Under the pieces are notes generated by a model. That model was not told the origin of the DNA and ran no database searches. It saw nothing but the letters and a program-made list of their open reading frames with translations. From assembly GCF_003054195.1 (NCBI RefSeq), contig NZ_QBKP01000001.1, positions 186,001 to 250,000 of the forward strand: DNA of 64,000 nt, given 5' to 3'. The stretch comes from Gemmobacter caeni (GTDB lineage Bacteria > Pseudomonadota > Alphaproteobacteria > Rhodobacterales > Rhodobacteraceae). Shown one piece after another: positions 17,062 to 25,502 of this stretch (positions are counted from its first letter, which is position 1; each line of letters begins with the position of its first letter). The position numbers and the translations under genes are program-made.

Positions 17062-17703
17062 ATGACCCCCGCCGAAGCCTCTGCCCGCGCCGCCGAAATC
17101 TGCCGCCTTGCCCCCGTGATCCCGGTTCTGGTGATCGAGGAGGTCGGCCATGCCGCTCCGCTGGCGCGCGCGCTGGTCAAGGGCGGCCTGCCGGTGCTGG
17201 AAGTCACGCTGCGCACCCCGGCGGCGCTGGAGGTCATTCGCGCCATGGCCGATGTAGAGGGCGGCGTCGTGGGGGCGGGCACCCTGCTCACCCCCGCCGA
17301 TGTGAAAGCGGCCAAGGCGGCTGGTGCCACTTTCGGCGTCTCGCCCGGTGCGACGGAACGGCTGCTCGACGCCTGCGAAGAGCACGACCTGCCGTTGCTG
17401 GCCGGGGCCGCCACCTGTTCCGAGGTCATGACGCTGATGGAGCGTGGCTATACGGTGCAGAAATTCTTCCCGGCAGAGGCGAATGGCGGCGCTGCCGCGC
17501 TTGCCGCCATCGGTGCCCCGCTGCCGCAGGTAAGCTTCTGCCCGACCGGCGGCATCACGCTGGCCAAGGCCGCCGATTACCTGGAGCTGAAGACCGTGCT
17601 CTGCGTCGGCGGCAGTTGGGTTGCGCCCAAGGCAATGATGCAGGCGGGCGACTGGGCCGGGATCGAGGCGCTGGCCGCCGAAGCCGCCGCCCTGCCGCGC
17701 TGA
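17062..17703 (+). CDS. eda: KDPG aldolase
   Basis: The 213-residue class I aldolase cleaves 2-keto-3-deoxy-6-phosphogluconate to pyruvate and glyceraldehyde 3-phosphate. Family marks are PVIPVLVIEE at the N-terminus, VLEVTLRTP with the catalytic Glu, VGAGTLLTPADV, GVSPGAT, and KFFPAEANGG with the Schiff-base Lys. The C-terminal FCPTGGIT and CVGGSW bind the phosphate. It completes the Entner-Doudoroff pair with edd and probably shares its operator-controlled transcript. Confidence 0.95.
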   Translation: MTPAEASARAAEICRLAPVIPVLVIEEVGHAAPLARALVKGGLPVLEVTLRTPAALEVIRAMADVEGGVVGAGTLLTPADVKAAKAAGATFGVSPGATERLLDACEEHDLPLLAGAATCSEVMTLMERGYTVQKFFPAEANGGAAALAAIGAPLPQVSFCPTGGITLAKAADYLELKTVLCVGGSWVAPKAMMQAGDWAGIEALAAEAAALPR

Positions 17704-17706
17704 GCC

Positions 17707-17937
17707 TTACTTCAGCGCCATCCGCACCAGCTTCGCGCCCAGCAGGATGAAGGGCGCGGCATGCAGCAGCAGGTCGAAGATGTCGATCGGCTTCGCCAGT
17801 GTGCCCGAGGCCAGCATCTTCAGCTTTTCCCAGATATGTGGCTCGGGCACGAAAGGCGCGAGCCCCAGCGTCAGCGCGGCGAGGATCAGCAGGTTCAACG
17901 GCATCTGGTCGAGAAGGTTCAGCATCTTCGGCCTCAT
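17707..17937 (-). CDS. Small membrane protein, conserved in Rhodobacteraceae
   Basis: A 76-residue protein (72 residues if the second Met at 17925 is used) with two hydrophobic stretches, LNLLILAALTLGLAPFVPE and IDIFDLLLHAAPFILLGAKL, separated by a basic loop. The PEPHIWEKLKML segment between them looks conserved. The function is unknown, and no enzyme motif is seen. It is convergent with eda, leaving only 3 bp between the stop codons. Confidence 0.7.
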   Translation of the reverse strand: MRPKMLNLLDQMPLNLLILAALTLGLAPFVPEPHIWEKLKMLASGTLAKPIDIFDLLLHAAPFILLGAKLVRMALK

Positions 17938-17987
17938 TCATATTCACCCCCATGAATACGAAAACCGGCAGCGATGCAAGCCACAAC

Positions 17988-18021
17988 GAAAAACCCGCCG
18001 GGCAGATGCCTCAGGCGGGTT
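17988..18021 (-). terminator. Terminator of the tRNA-Asp transcript
   Basis: AACCCGCC and GGCGGGTT (8 bp) form a stem with a 14-base loop, followed on the minus strand by a T-run. It lies 15 bp past the second tRNA in the direction of transcription. Confidence 0.85.
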
Positions 18022-18035
18022 ATTTTCGTGTGAAG

Positions 18036-18112
18036 TGGCGCGGTTGACGGGGCTCGAACCCGCGACCCCCGGCGTGACAGGCCGGTACTCTAACCGACTG
18101 AGCTACAACCGC
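18036..18112 (-). tRNA. tRNA-Asp (GTC), copy 2 of tandem pair
   Basis: The minus strand folds as a complete cloverleaf of 77 bases: acceptor GCGGTTG/CAACCGC, D-loop AGCTCAGTCGGTTAGAG, anticodon loop CCTGTCACG with anticodon GTC, T-arm GGTTCGAGCC, and an encoded CCA end. GTC with this body is tRNA-Asp. It is identical to the copy at 18144. Confidence 0.97.
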
Positions 18113-18143
18113 GCGATCACACATCCGGGGAGCTGGCGGGCGG

Positions 18144-18220
18144 TGGCGCGGTTGACGGGGCTCGAACCCGCGACCCCCGGCGTGACAGGCCGGTACTCTA
18201 ACCGACTGAGCTACAACCGC
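18144..18220 (-). tRNA. tRNA-Asp (GTC), copy 1 of tandem pair
   Basis: This tRNA is identical to the one at 18036-18112, with encoded CCA and anticodon GTC, and is the first of the pair to be transcribed. The 31-bp spacer suggests one precursor. tRNA-Asp with G34 is normally modified to queuosine, the substrate of the GluQ enzyme encoded at 49056. Confidence 0.97.
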
Positions 18221-18332
18221 ATTGCCGCCCGGGCCAGCGCCCGGATGTGGGGGTGTATTACGGGGCCACGCCGCCGCCGTCAAGCGCCCCCGATGCGATT
18301 TTTTCACATTCTCGCATCTTCCTGAAATCCGG

Positions 18333-19271
18333 TCACTTTTCCGGCGCCGGGATGAACTCGGCATCGTCGCCCGGCGGCAGCCGGAACCGGCCATGCGCCC
18401 AGTCCCCGGCGCGCCAGGCCTCTTTCGCAGCCTCGATCCGTTCCTTGCTGGAGGCCACGAAATTCCACCAGATATGGCGCGATCCTTCCATGGTGGCGCC
18501 TCCCAGAACGATCAGCCGCGCACCGGAAGCCCCGGCTTTCACGGCGATCCGGTCACCGGGACGGAACACCAGCATGCGCCCCGCCTCAAAGCTTTGTCCC
18601 GCCACCGTCACCTCGCCGGTGAGCACATAGACCCCGCGGTCCTCGTGATCGTCCGGCAGCGGCAGTACGGCACCCGGCGCCAGCGTCGCATCGGCATAGA
18701 GCGTCTCCGAGGCCAGCGGCACCGGCGCCCGTTCGCCCCAGCCATGGCCGAGGATCAGCCGCAGATGCTTGCCCTCACCCTCCAGCTCCGGCAGATCGCC
18801 CCTGGGCGTGTGATGGAAGGCGGCGGGGTCGTCCTCACGCTCCACCGGCAACGCCATCCAGCTTTGCAGCCCCAGCATGGCATGCGGCTTCTCGCGCAAC
18901 TCGCCATCAGTGCGTTCGGAATGGGTGATCCCGATACCGGCGGTCATCAGGTTCACCGCGCCCGGCTCGATCCAGCGGTCGGTGCCAAGGCTGTCACGGT
19001 GATGCAGCTTGCCCTTCAGCAGATAGGTCACGGTCGCCAGCCCGATATGCGGATGCGGGCGGACGTCGATGCCCTGCCCGGTCAGAAACTCAGCCGGACC
19101 CATCTGGTCGAAGAAAATGAAGGGGCCGACCATCTGGCGCTGCACGGCCGGCAGGGCGCGGCGCACCTCGAAACCGCCAAGGTCACGGGCGCGGGCAACG
19201 ACAACGGTTTCAATGGCGTCCACGGCATCGCCAACGGGGATATCGGGGTCCAGTGCGGGGTTCCAGCTCAT
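18333..19271 (-). CDS. Pirin-family protein
   Basis: The 312-residue product has the two-cupin pirin fold. The N-terminal metal site is visible as PHPHIG, LHHRDSLG and GITHSE (three His and a Glu). Characterised bacterial pirins include quercetin dioxygenases and redox-sensing regulators; which applies here is unknown. The ATG at 19271 follows AGGAGG. It is transcribed toward the tRNA genes from a promoter between 19272 and 19402. Confidence 0.88.
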   Translation of the reverse strand: MSWNPALDPDIPVGDAVDAIETVVVARARDLGGFEVRRALPAVQRQMVGPFIFFDQMGPAEFLTGQGIDVRPHPHIGLATVTYLLKGKLHHRDSLGTDRWIEPGAVNLMTAGIGITHSERTDGELREKPHAMLGLQSWMALPVEREDDPAAFHHTPRGDLPELEGEGKHLRLILGHGWGERAPVPLASETLYADATLAPGAVLPLPDDHEDRGVYVLTGEVTVAGQSFEAGRMLVFRPGDRIAVKAGASGARLIVLGGATMEGSRHIWWNFVASSKERIEAAKEAWRAGDWAHGRFRLPPGDDAEFIPAPEK

Positions 19272-19402
19272 CTCGTCCTCCTGTGTGTTGCAGGAAAGAT
19301 AGGCCGGATTGCGACGCCGCGCATCTGCCGCGATCGCCGAAGTCCTGTGCATGGCTGCGCCGCAGTCTTGACCCCGCCGCAGGATTGGACGAGATCACCG
19401 CC

Positions 19403-19603
19403 ATGAAGGCAGAACTTTCCGAAGACGGGCAAAGCTTCACGCTGACGCGCGGCGCATGGTCGAACAGCTATCCGCTGGCCGATCTGCCGAAATGGCTGGC
19501 CTTCTATCGCAAGCAGCCGCTCGATTTTCCGAAATCGGGTGATTCCTATGCCGCGTCGATTGCGGCGCTGGAGGCACTGGCCGCCCGCCTGGGTCAGGGC
19601 TGA
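19403..19603 (+). CDS. Small hypothetical protein
   Basis: The 66-residue product begins MKAELSEDGQSFTLTRGAW, contains YPLADLPKWLAFYRKQP and ends in an alanine-rich helix. There is no signal or membrane segment. Codon usage matches the neighbours, and the ATG is 131 bp from the divergent pirin start. The function is unknown; a small cytosolic protein is likely. Confidence 0.65.
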   Translation: MKAELSEDGQSFTLTRGAWSNSYPLADLPKWLAFYRKQPLDFPKSGDSYAASIAALEALAARLGQG

Positions 19604-19630
19604 TCCGCGACGGAAACCCGGCTGCGCGGC

Positions 19631-19655
19631 GTATCAGGAGAACTGAACCTGATAC
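19631..19655. promoter_or_regulatory. Inverted repeat upstream of the DUF4405 gene
   Basis: GTATCAGG (19631-19638) and CCTGATAC (19648-19655) are perfect inverted arms separated by 9 bp, 16 bp before the DUF4405 start. It looks like an operator for a dimeric regulator or a small hairpin; there is no T-tract to support termination. Confidence 0.5.
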
Positions 19656-19670
19656 ACCGGAATCCTCCTC

Positions 19671-20171
19671 ATGAAATCGCTGTTTCTTCGTTATGCGACC
19701 CCGTTCACCACCGGGCTGTTCCTCGTATCGCTCGTGTCCGGGGTGGCGCTGTTTCTTCACATCGGCCCTGCGGCCTTCCATGGCATGCATGAATGGCTCA
19801 GCATGGTGCTGATCCTGCCCTTCGTGCTGCATCTCTGGCGGAACTGGCGGCCGATGACGGCCTATTTCCGCCATACCCCAATGATCGTGGCGCTGGCGGC
19901 CTCAGTTCTGGCCGGGGCCGTATTCTTCCTGCCGTCCGGCAGCGCGCAGGGCGGGCGTCCGCCTCAATTCGCCGTGGCGAACCGGCTGCTGGCGGCCACG
20001 CCCGCCGAAGTTGCGCCCGCGCTGGGTCTCAGCGAAACCGGGTTGCGTGACCGCCTGACGGCCGCCGGGTTTGCCGTGCCCACCGGGGCCGAGACCCTGC
20101 ACGATCTGGCCATCGCCGCCGGGCAGGAAGACAGCGCGATTCTGACGGTTCTGGCCAGTGCCGGGAACTGA
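19671..20171 (+). CDS. DUF4405-like membrane protein
   Basis: The 166-residue product has two or three membrane helices in the first 95 residues (TTGLFLVSLVSGVALFLHI, WLSMVLILPFVLHLWRNW, VALAASVLAGAVFFLP). The His residues in FHGMHEWLS and VLHLWRNW are placed as in DUF4405/cytochrome b-like heme ligands, so a heme-binding role is possible. The C-terminal 70 residues are soluble and helical (PAEVAPALGLSETGLRDRL), perhaps a small ligand or DNA-like domain. The ATG at 19671 follows a CCTCCTC-rich stretch rather than a good ribosome-binding site. Confidence 0.7.
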   Translation: MKSLFLRYATPFTTGLFLVSLVSGVALFLHIGPAAFHGMHEWLSMVLILPFVLHLWRNWRPMTAYFRHTPMIVALAASVLAGAVFFLPSGSAQGGRPPQFAVANRLLAATPAEVAPALGLSETGLRDRLTAAGFAVPTGAETLHDLAIAAGQEDSAILTVLASAGN

Positions 20172-20200
20172 TTGCAGCGCCAGAGCACCTGGATCGGCCA

Positions 20201-20219
20201 GATTAGGAAAAACCTAATC
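20201..20219. promoter_or_regulatory. LysR-type operator, site 1 (before the HpaB operon)
   Basis: GATTAGG-AAAAA-CCTAATC is a perfect 7-5-7 dyad with the LysR consensus T-N11-A. It lies 79 bp before the HpaB-family start. The same TTAG-N7-CTAA core recurs at 26996 and 28049. Confidence 0.8.
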
Positions 20220-20297
20220 CAAGCTGACAAACAGTTTGCTTTCGCCTGACATGCCGGTGCGGCACTCTGGGGGCGATCCCAAAGGACTCCCGCAACC

Positions 20298-21794
20298 ATG
20301 ATCCGCACTGGCACAGAATACCGCGAGTCGATCCGAGACGGACGCGAGGTTTTCGTGAACGGGGACCGGGTTGCGGATGTCACGAGCCATCCCGCCTTCC
20401 GGTCGATGGTCGAGATTCGTGCCCGGATGCAGGACATGGCCCACGCGCCGGACACGCGCGACCTGATGACCGTCACCCGCAACGGCGAGGCGCAGGTGCT
20501 GCTGAACGCCCTGCCCTTCGCGCAGGCCGACTGGTGGGCCAAGCGCCGCGCCACCGATGCGGTGCTGGATATGGCGGGCGGCATTGTCACACGGATCGGT
20601 GACGAAACCGTGGGCGAGATGTGGTCGCTGCACGATTGCGCCGCTGCGCTGAACGACATCGACCCGCGCTTCGGCCCCAATATCATCGCCCATGTCGACC
20701 GGGCGGTCTCCGCCGATCTGTTCCACGTCTCGGGCAATGCCGGGCCTGCCACCGATGGCACGGAAATGGCACTGCGTGTGGTGCGCGAAACCGATGCGGG
20801 CGTGGTGGTGCGTGGCGCCAAATACGAAACCGCAGCCGCCTATGCCAATCAGGCCTTCATCAAGCCGACGCTGACGAATTGGGGCGATGCCGAACAATCC
20901 AGCCGCGCCATCGGCTTTGTTTGCGACATGGCCACGCCGGGGCTGAAATTCCTTTGCCGCGAGAGCTTTGCCACCCGCGCCCCGGCAGAGGATTACCCGC
21001 TGGCCAGCCGTCTGGACGAGGCGGATACGCTGCTGGTTTTCGATGATGTGCTGGTGCCGTGGGAAAACGTGCTGTTTTATCGCCATACCCGCGCGGCCAT
21101 GCAAGTCCGGGCAACACTTCACCGTTATTCGGCCTTCGCCTTCGTGCAACGCAACCTGCGTCTGGCCGACATGCTGATCGGGGTGGCGCTTCTTGCCACC
21201 CGTCGCAGCGGACTGAACCGGCAACAGCCGGTGCAGGAGAAGCTGTCGCAGCTTGCGCTGTATCGTGAGACCATCAACGCCCATCTGACGGCGGCGATCA
21301 CGCTGGCCGAACGCTCGCCCGCCGGGCTGATGATGCCGAACCAGAGCCTGCTTTATGCGGGCAGGATGCAGGCGGTCAGCCAGTTGCCCGCCATGATCCA
21401 CCTGACCCGCGAATTGTGCGGCGCCCAGCTTGCGCTGATGCCGGACGCCGCCGCCTTCCGCGCGCCCGACACCGCCCGCTGGCTCGACCGCTGCTATGCC
21501 GGTGACGACTGGACCGCCGAGGACCGCCGCCGCCTGATGGCCTTCGCGCGCGACCTTCTGAACTCCGATTACGCCGGTCACCGGCTGACGTTCCAGCTTT
21601 TCGCACAAGGCCCGCCTTTCGCGCAGCTTGCCGCCGTCTACCGCAATTTCGACTGGGAAGGACCGCTGGCGCTGGTGAAAGACTGCGCCGGGCTTTCTGA
21701 AAGCATATCCGAACGGGACAGCCTGAGCGCAGGCGACTCGACCGTGTCGAAATGGTTCGCAACCGTGGCCCCGCAGGGCGTGGCCGCTCATTAG
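20298..21794 (+). CDS. HpaB-family FADH2-dependent monooxygenase
   Basis: A 498-residue member of the 4-hydroxyphenylacetate 3-monooxygenase large-subunit family, which oxygenates aromatic or heteroaromatic rings using reduced flavin. The fold is acyl-CoA-dehydrogenase-like; recognisable parts are RTGTEYRESIRDGREVFVNG at the start, FHVSGNAGPATDGTEM, and FDDVLVPWENVLFYRH. Members need a separate flavin reductase, and none is encoded in this locus. It is the first gene of the operon behind operator site 1, with AAAGGA before the ATG. The substrate is not 4-hydroxyphenylacetate by context. Confidence 0.88.
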   Translation: MIRTGTEYRESIRDGREVFVNGDRVADVTSHPAFRSMVEIRARMQDMAHAPDTRDLMTVTRNGEAQVLLNALPFAQADWWAKRRATDAVLDMAGGIVTRIGDETVGEMWSLHDCAAALNDIDPRFGPNIIAHVDRAVSADLFHVSGNAGPATDGTEMALRVVRETDAGVVVRGAKYETAAAYANQAFIKPTLTNWGDAEQSSRAIGFVCDMATPGLKFLCRESFATRAPAEDYPLASRLDEADTLLVFDDVLVPWENVLFYRHTRAAMQVRATLHRYSAFAFVQRNLRLADMLIGVALLATRRSGLNRQQPVQEKLSQLALYRETINAHLTAAITLAERSPAGLMMPNQSLLYAGRMQAVSQLPAMIHLTRELCGAQLALMPDAAAFRAPDTARWLDRCYAGDDWTAEDRRRLMAFARDLLNSDYAGHRLTFQLFAQGPPFAQLAAVYRNFDWEGPLALVKDCAGLSESISERDSLSAGDSTVSKWFATVAPQGVAAH

Positions 21795-21810
21795 GAAAGG
21801 ACAAGCGCAG

Positions 21811-22944
21811 ATGAACCGCCATGCCCCGCTGAGCCCCGCCGCCGAACTGCATGCCAATGTCTCGGTCCCGTTCGAGCGCGCATTCGCCATGCCGAAAGCG
21901 GTCTATACCTCGCCCGAGTTTCTGGCGCTGGAACAGAAACACGTCTTCGCACAGGACTGGCTGTGCGCCGGTCGCGCCGAAAGCCTGCCTGATGCGGGCG
22001 ATTATCTGACCATGGAAATCGCGGGCGAGCCGGTTGTGGTATTGCGCGACCGTGACGGCGCCATCCGCGCGATGTCAAACGTCTGCCGTCATCGCATGTC
22101 CACCCTGTTGCAAGGTCGCGGCAAGGTGCGGGCCATCACCTGCCCCTACCATGCCTGGACCTACAACCTCGACGGCAGCCTGCGTGGGGCGCCCGCGATG
22201 ACGCTGAACGAAGGCTTCTGCAAAGAGGCGCTTGGCCTGCCCGCCATCCGCTGCGAGGTCTGGCAGGGCTGGATCATGGTCACGCTCAACCCCGAGGCAC
22301 CCGCCCCGGCAGAGGCGCTGTCCGAAGTGACCGATCTTATCGCCCCTTTCGACATGACCGGCTATCGCGAGACCTTCCGCGAAAATTTCCGCTGGGCGAC
22401 CAACTGGAAGGTGCTGGCCGAGAATTTCATGGAAAGCTACCACCTGCCGATGTGCCACGCGGGCACCATCGGCGGCGCGTCAAAGCTGGAGGAAATGGTC
22501 TGCCCGACCGGCGGCGCGGGGTTCAACTACCACTGGATTCTGAAGAATGATTCCGTGCCGCTGGCACTGGCGCATCCGTCGAACACCACGCTGGAAGGCG
22601 ATGACCGGCGCAAAACCTGGCTGCTGGCGATCTACCCCTCGCTGCTGATCACGCTGACGCCGGGCTATTTCTGGTATCTCTCGCTCACCCCCGACGGACC
22701 GGGCCATGTGCAGGTGCTGTTCGGCGGCGGCATGTCGGAAGACTGGCTGGCAGATCCGGCGGCGGAGGCGCATCTGGCCTCGGTACGCGCGCTGCTCGAC
22801 GATGTGAATGTCGAGGACAAGGGTTGCACCGAGAAGGTCTATCGCGGGCTTTGCTCGGACCTCGCGCAGCCCGGCCCCCTCAGCCATCTGGAGCGGCCCA
22901 ATTTCGAATTCGCCCAATACCTTGCCCGCCGCATCCCGGCCTGA
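21811..22944 (+). CDS. Rieske non-heme iron oxygenase, alpha subunit
   Basis: A 377-residue ring-hydroxylating or demethylating oxygenase. The Rieske cluster ligands are C92, H94, C111 and H114 (CRH, 16 residues, CPYH). The mononuclear iron site is in NWKVLAENFMESYHLPMCH, with its two histidines. There is no small subunit, so it belongs to the alpha-only class that includes many N- and O-demethylases and betaine-cleaving enzymes. No ferredoxin or reductase gene is nearby, so electrons come from a partner elsewhere. It follows the HpaB gene after 16 bp. Confidence 0.9.
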   Translation: MNRHAPLSPAAELHANVSVPFERAFAMPKAVYTSPEFLALEQKHVFAQDWLCAGRAESLPDAGDYLTMEIAGEPVVVLRDRDGAIRAMSNVCRHRMSTLLQGRGKVRAITCPYHAWTYNLDGSLRGAPAMTLNEGFCKEALGLPAIRCEVWQGWIMVTLNPEAPAPAEALSEVTDLIAPFDMTGYRETFRENFRWATNWKVLAENFMESYHLPMCHAGTIGGASKLEEMVCPTGGAGFNYHWILKNDSVPLALAHPSNTTLEGDDRRKTWLLAIYPSLLITLTPGYFWYLSLTPDGPGHVQVLFGGGMSEDWLADPAAEAHLASVRALLDDVNVEDKGCTEKVYRGLCSDLAQPGPLSHLERPNFEFAQYLARRIPA

Positions 22945-22972
22945 GGCACGACCGATCTCAAGGATGGAACCC

Positions 22973-24241
22973 ATGTCAGTCGAAAGAACCGAGGCGCTGG
23001 TGGTCGGCGCCGGGCAGGCGGGAATCGCCGCCAGCGAACACCTGACCCGTGCGGGCGTGCCGCATCTGGTGCTGGAAAAGGACCGCATCGCCGAACGCTG
23101 GCGCAGCTGCCGCTGGGATTCGCTGGTGGCAAACGGCCCGGCCTGGCACGACCGCTTTCCGGGGCTGGAATTTGACACCGACCCCGATGCCTTCGTCGGC
23201 AAGGAAGGGGTGGCCGACTACCTTGCGGCTTACGCCCGCAAATATGACGCCCCCATCCGCTGTGGGGTCGAGGTGAAGGGCGCGACCCGCCTGCCCGACC
23301 GCGCGGGCTTCCGCGTCGAAACCTCGCAAGGCGTGATCGAGGCCACCTATCTGATCTCGGCAACCGGCGCGTTCCAGACCCCGGTCATCCCGCCACTGGT
23401 GCCGGAAAACGCCGGGATCACCCAGATCCATTCCAACAGCTACCGCAACCCCGGCCAATTGCCCGAAGGTGGCGTGCTGGTGGTGGGTGCAGGATCGTCC
23501 GGCGTGCAGATCGCGGACGAACTGCTCGCTTCCGGGCGCAAGGTCTGGCTCTCGGTCGGGCCGCATGACCGCCCGCCGCGCGCCTATCGCGGCCGTGACT
23601 TCGTCTGGTGGCTGGGCGTGCTGAACAAATGGGACGCCGACGCGCCGGAAGGCGCCGAACATACCACCATCGCGGTCAGCGGTGCCCATGGCGGCGCGAC
23701 GGTCGACTTCCGCAAGCTCGCCGCGCGCGGCATGGTGCTGCTGGGCCGGACCGAAAGCTTCGAAGGTGGCAGGCTGCGCTTCGCCGATGACCTTGGCACC
23801 AATATCCGCCGGGGCGATGCCAATTATCTGTCGCTGCTGGCCGAGGCCGATGCCTGGATCACCCGCAACGGCCTGTCCCTGCCCGAGGAACCGCAGGCCC
23901 GCGAGATCGGACCCGACCCCGCCTGCATGACCGACCCGATCCATGAACTTGACCTGAAGGCCGCTGGCATCACCACGATCCTCTGGGCCACCGGCTTCAG
24001 CAATGATTTTGGCTGGCTTCAGGTCGATGCGCTGGATGACAAGGGCCGCCCCCGCCACCAGCGCGGCGTGTCGTCGGAACCCGGCGTCTATTTCCTCGGC
24101 CTGCCTTACCAGTCGCGGCGCGGATCCTCCTTCATCTGGGGCGTCTGGCACGATGCGAAATTCGTGGCCGACCATATCGCCAAGCAACGCAGCTACCTTG
24201 CCTATCGCGCGCCCGGCGAAACCGCCGCCGCCGCAGAATGA
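22973..24241 (+). CDS. FAD/NADPH-dependent monooxygenase, CzcO/FMO type
   Basis: A 422-residue flavin monooxygenase. It has two dinucleotide-binding motifs, VVGAGQAGIAASEHL at the N-terminus and VLVVGAGSSGVQIADEL near residue 170, and a degenerate FMO signature around IHSNSYRNP. Such enzymes perform N-hydroxylation, S-oxidation or Baeyer-Villiger reactions. The ATG at 22973 has AAGGA 10 bases upstream; the frame is open from 22808, and an ATG at 22964 is an alternative. It lies 28 bp after the Rieske gene and 14 bp before the Rid gene. Confidence 0.85.
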   Translation: MSVERTEALVVGAGQAGIAASEHLTRAGVPHLVLEKDRIAERWRSCRWDSLVANGPAWHDRFPGLEFDTDPDAFVGKEGVADYLAAYARKYDAPIRCGVEVKGATRLPDRAGFRVETSQGVIEATYLISATGAFQTPVIPPLVPENAGITQIHSNSYRNPGQLPEGGVLVVGAGSSGVQIADELLASGRKVWLSVGPHDRPPRAYRGRDFVWWLGVLNKWDADAPEGAEHTTIAVSGAHGGATVDFRKLAARGMVLLGRTESFEGGRLRFADDLGTNIRRGDANYLSLLAEADAWITRNGLSLPEEPQAREIGPDPACMTDPIHELDLKAAGITTILWATGFSNDFGWLQVDALDDKGRPRHQRGVSSEPGVYFLGLPYQSRRGSSFIWGVWHDAKFVADHIAKQRSYLAYRAPGETAAAAE

Positions 24242-24255
24242 CCCGGAGAGACCCA

Positions 24256-24672
24256 ATGGCCCACACCCATTACCGCAAGTTCAACACCCGCGACACCTAC
24301 CCCGAGCAGCGCCTCGACAACGACCTCTGTCAGGCGGTCGCAACCCGCGGCGGCACAACGCTCTGGATGCGTGGCCAATGCCCGCAGGATCTGGACACCG
24401 CGCAGAACATCGCCTCGCACGACCCGGTGGAACAGACCCACAAGGTCATGCAGAACATCCGCCAACTGGTCGAGGAAGCCGGCGGAAAGATGGAACATGT
24501 GGTGAAACTGGTGGTCTACCTGACCGATGTGCGCCACCGCGAGGCGGTCTACCGGACCATGGGCGAATATATCAAGGGCGTGCACCCGGTCTGCACCGGC
24601 CTGACCGTGGTGGCGCTCGCCCGCCCCGACTGGCTGGTGGAAATCGACGCCACCGCCGTCATCCCCGATTGA
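24256..24672 (+). CDS. Rid-family (YjgF/RutC-like) protein
   Basis: A 138-residue Rid-superfamily protein, which typically hydrolyses reactive enamine/imine or aminoacrylate-type intermediates. The stretch GTTLWMRGQCPQDLDTAQNI, the VEEAGGKMEHVVKLVVYLTDV segment and the C-terminal RPDWLVEIDATAVIPD place it there, although the canonical RidA arginine context is altered. In a catabolic operon with amine-oxidising enzymes it would process an imine or enamine from the ring-opened product. The ATG at 24256 follows GGAGAG. Confidence 0.88.
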   Translation: MAHTHYRKFNTRDTYPEQRLDNDLCQAVATRGGTTLWMRGQCPQDLDTAQNIASHDPVEQTHKVMQNIRQLVEEAGGKMEHVVKLVVYLTDVRHREAVYRTMGEYIKGVHPVCTGLTVVALARPDWLVEIDATAVIPD

Positions 24673-24696
24673 TCCCACAGGACCGGGGGTTTCACA

Positions 24697-24791
24697 CCCC
24701 CGGACCCCCGTGGGATATTTCTGGACAAAAAATGAGCCTGTAAAGCGCCCTCGCCATTTTCTGTCCGAAAATATCCTCGGGGGTCCGGGGG
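24697..24791. repeat. Inverted pair of the dispersed GGGATATTT repeat (copies 2 and 3)
   Basis: Left arm 24697-24734 and right arm 24755-24791 are near-identical inverted copies of a unit starting CCCCCGGACCCCCG and ending in AAAATG, separated by 20 bp. The transcript could fold into a roughly 37-bp hairpin. The element splits the operon between the Rid and DUF1028 genes, as BIME-type repeats do in other bacteria. Confidence 0.85.
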
Positions 24792-24827
24792 CAGACAGCC
24801 CCCGGCGTTTTCCGAAAGAGACCCGGC

Positions 24828-25502
24828 ATGACCTTTTCCCTTGTCGCCCGCTGCGCGAAGACCGGCCAGTTCGGCATGGTGATCTCCTCCTCCTCCCCCG
24901 CCGTGGCGGCGCGCTGTGCGCATGTGCGGGCGGGCGTGGGCGTGGTGGCGAGCCAGAATGTCACCGATCCCGCGCTGGGGCCGCTGGTGCTGGAGGCGCT
25001 GGCCTCCGGCCTTGGCGCGCAGGCGGCGCTTGAGACCGTGACGGCAGGCCGCGCGCATATTGATTACCGGCAATTGCTGGTCGTCGATGGCAGCGGCGCG
25101 ACCGCGATCCATTCCGGACGGCAGGTACTGGGCATCTGGGCCGAGGCGCAGGGGCAGGATTGTGCAGCGGGCGGCAATCTTCTGGCAAATGATGGCGTGC
25201 CTGCTGCCATGGTGGCGGGGTTCGAGACGGCCACCGGCCATCTGGGTGACCGCCTGATCGCCGCCCTACGCGCCGGGCTGGCGGCGGGTGGCGAGGCCGG
25301 GCCGGTGCATTCCGCGGGGCTGAAGATTGCCGACCGGCTGGACTGGCCGCTGGCCGATCTGCGCTGCGACTGGACCGAAGCCTGCCCCATCGAGGCGGTG
25401 GCGACGGCCTGGGAGGTCTACAAGCCGCAGATGGCCGCCTATGTGCAACGCGCCGAAGATCCGACGCAGGCGCCTTCCTACGGAGTTCCCGGCGATGAAT
25501 GA
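24828..25502 (+). CDS. DUF1028 protein, Ntn-hydrolase superfamily
   Basis: A 224-residue DUF1028 protein. The N-terminus MTFSLVARCAKTGQFGMVIS and the ASQNVTDPALGPLVLEAL, AAGGNLLAN and ADRLDWPLADLRCDW segments are typical. Family members have an N-terminal-nucleophile hydrolase fold, and they often sit with Rid proteins and aminohydrolases, so an amide-hydrolysing step is plausible but unproven. It follows the inverted repeat pair and overlaps the aldehyde dehydrogenase start by 8 bp. Confidence 0.88.
   Translation: MTFSLVARCAKTGQFGMVISSSSPAVAARCAHVRAGVGVVASQNVTDPALGPLVLEALASGLGAQAALETVTAGRAHIDYRQLLVVDGSGATAIHSGRQVLGIWAEAQGQDCAAGGNLLANDGVPAAMVAGFETATGHLGDRLIAALRAGLAAGGEAGPVHSAGLKIADRLDWPLADLRCDWTEACPIEAVATAWEVYKPQMAAYVQRAEDPTQAPSYGVPGDE

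Noticed and set aside
18020-18394. Open frames with repeated VAQSVRVPACHAGG-type sequence
   Set aside because: They are translations of the two tRNA-Asp genes and not proteins.
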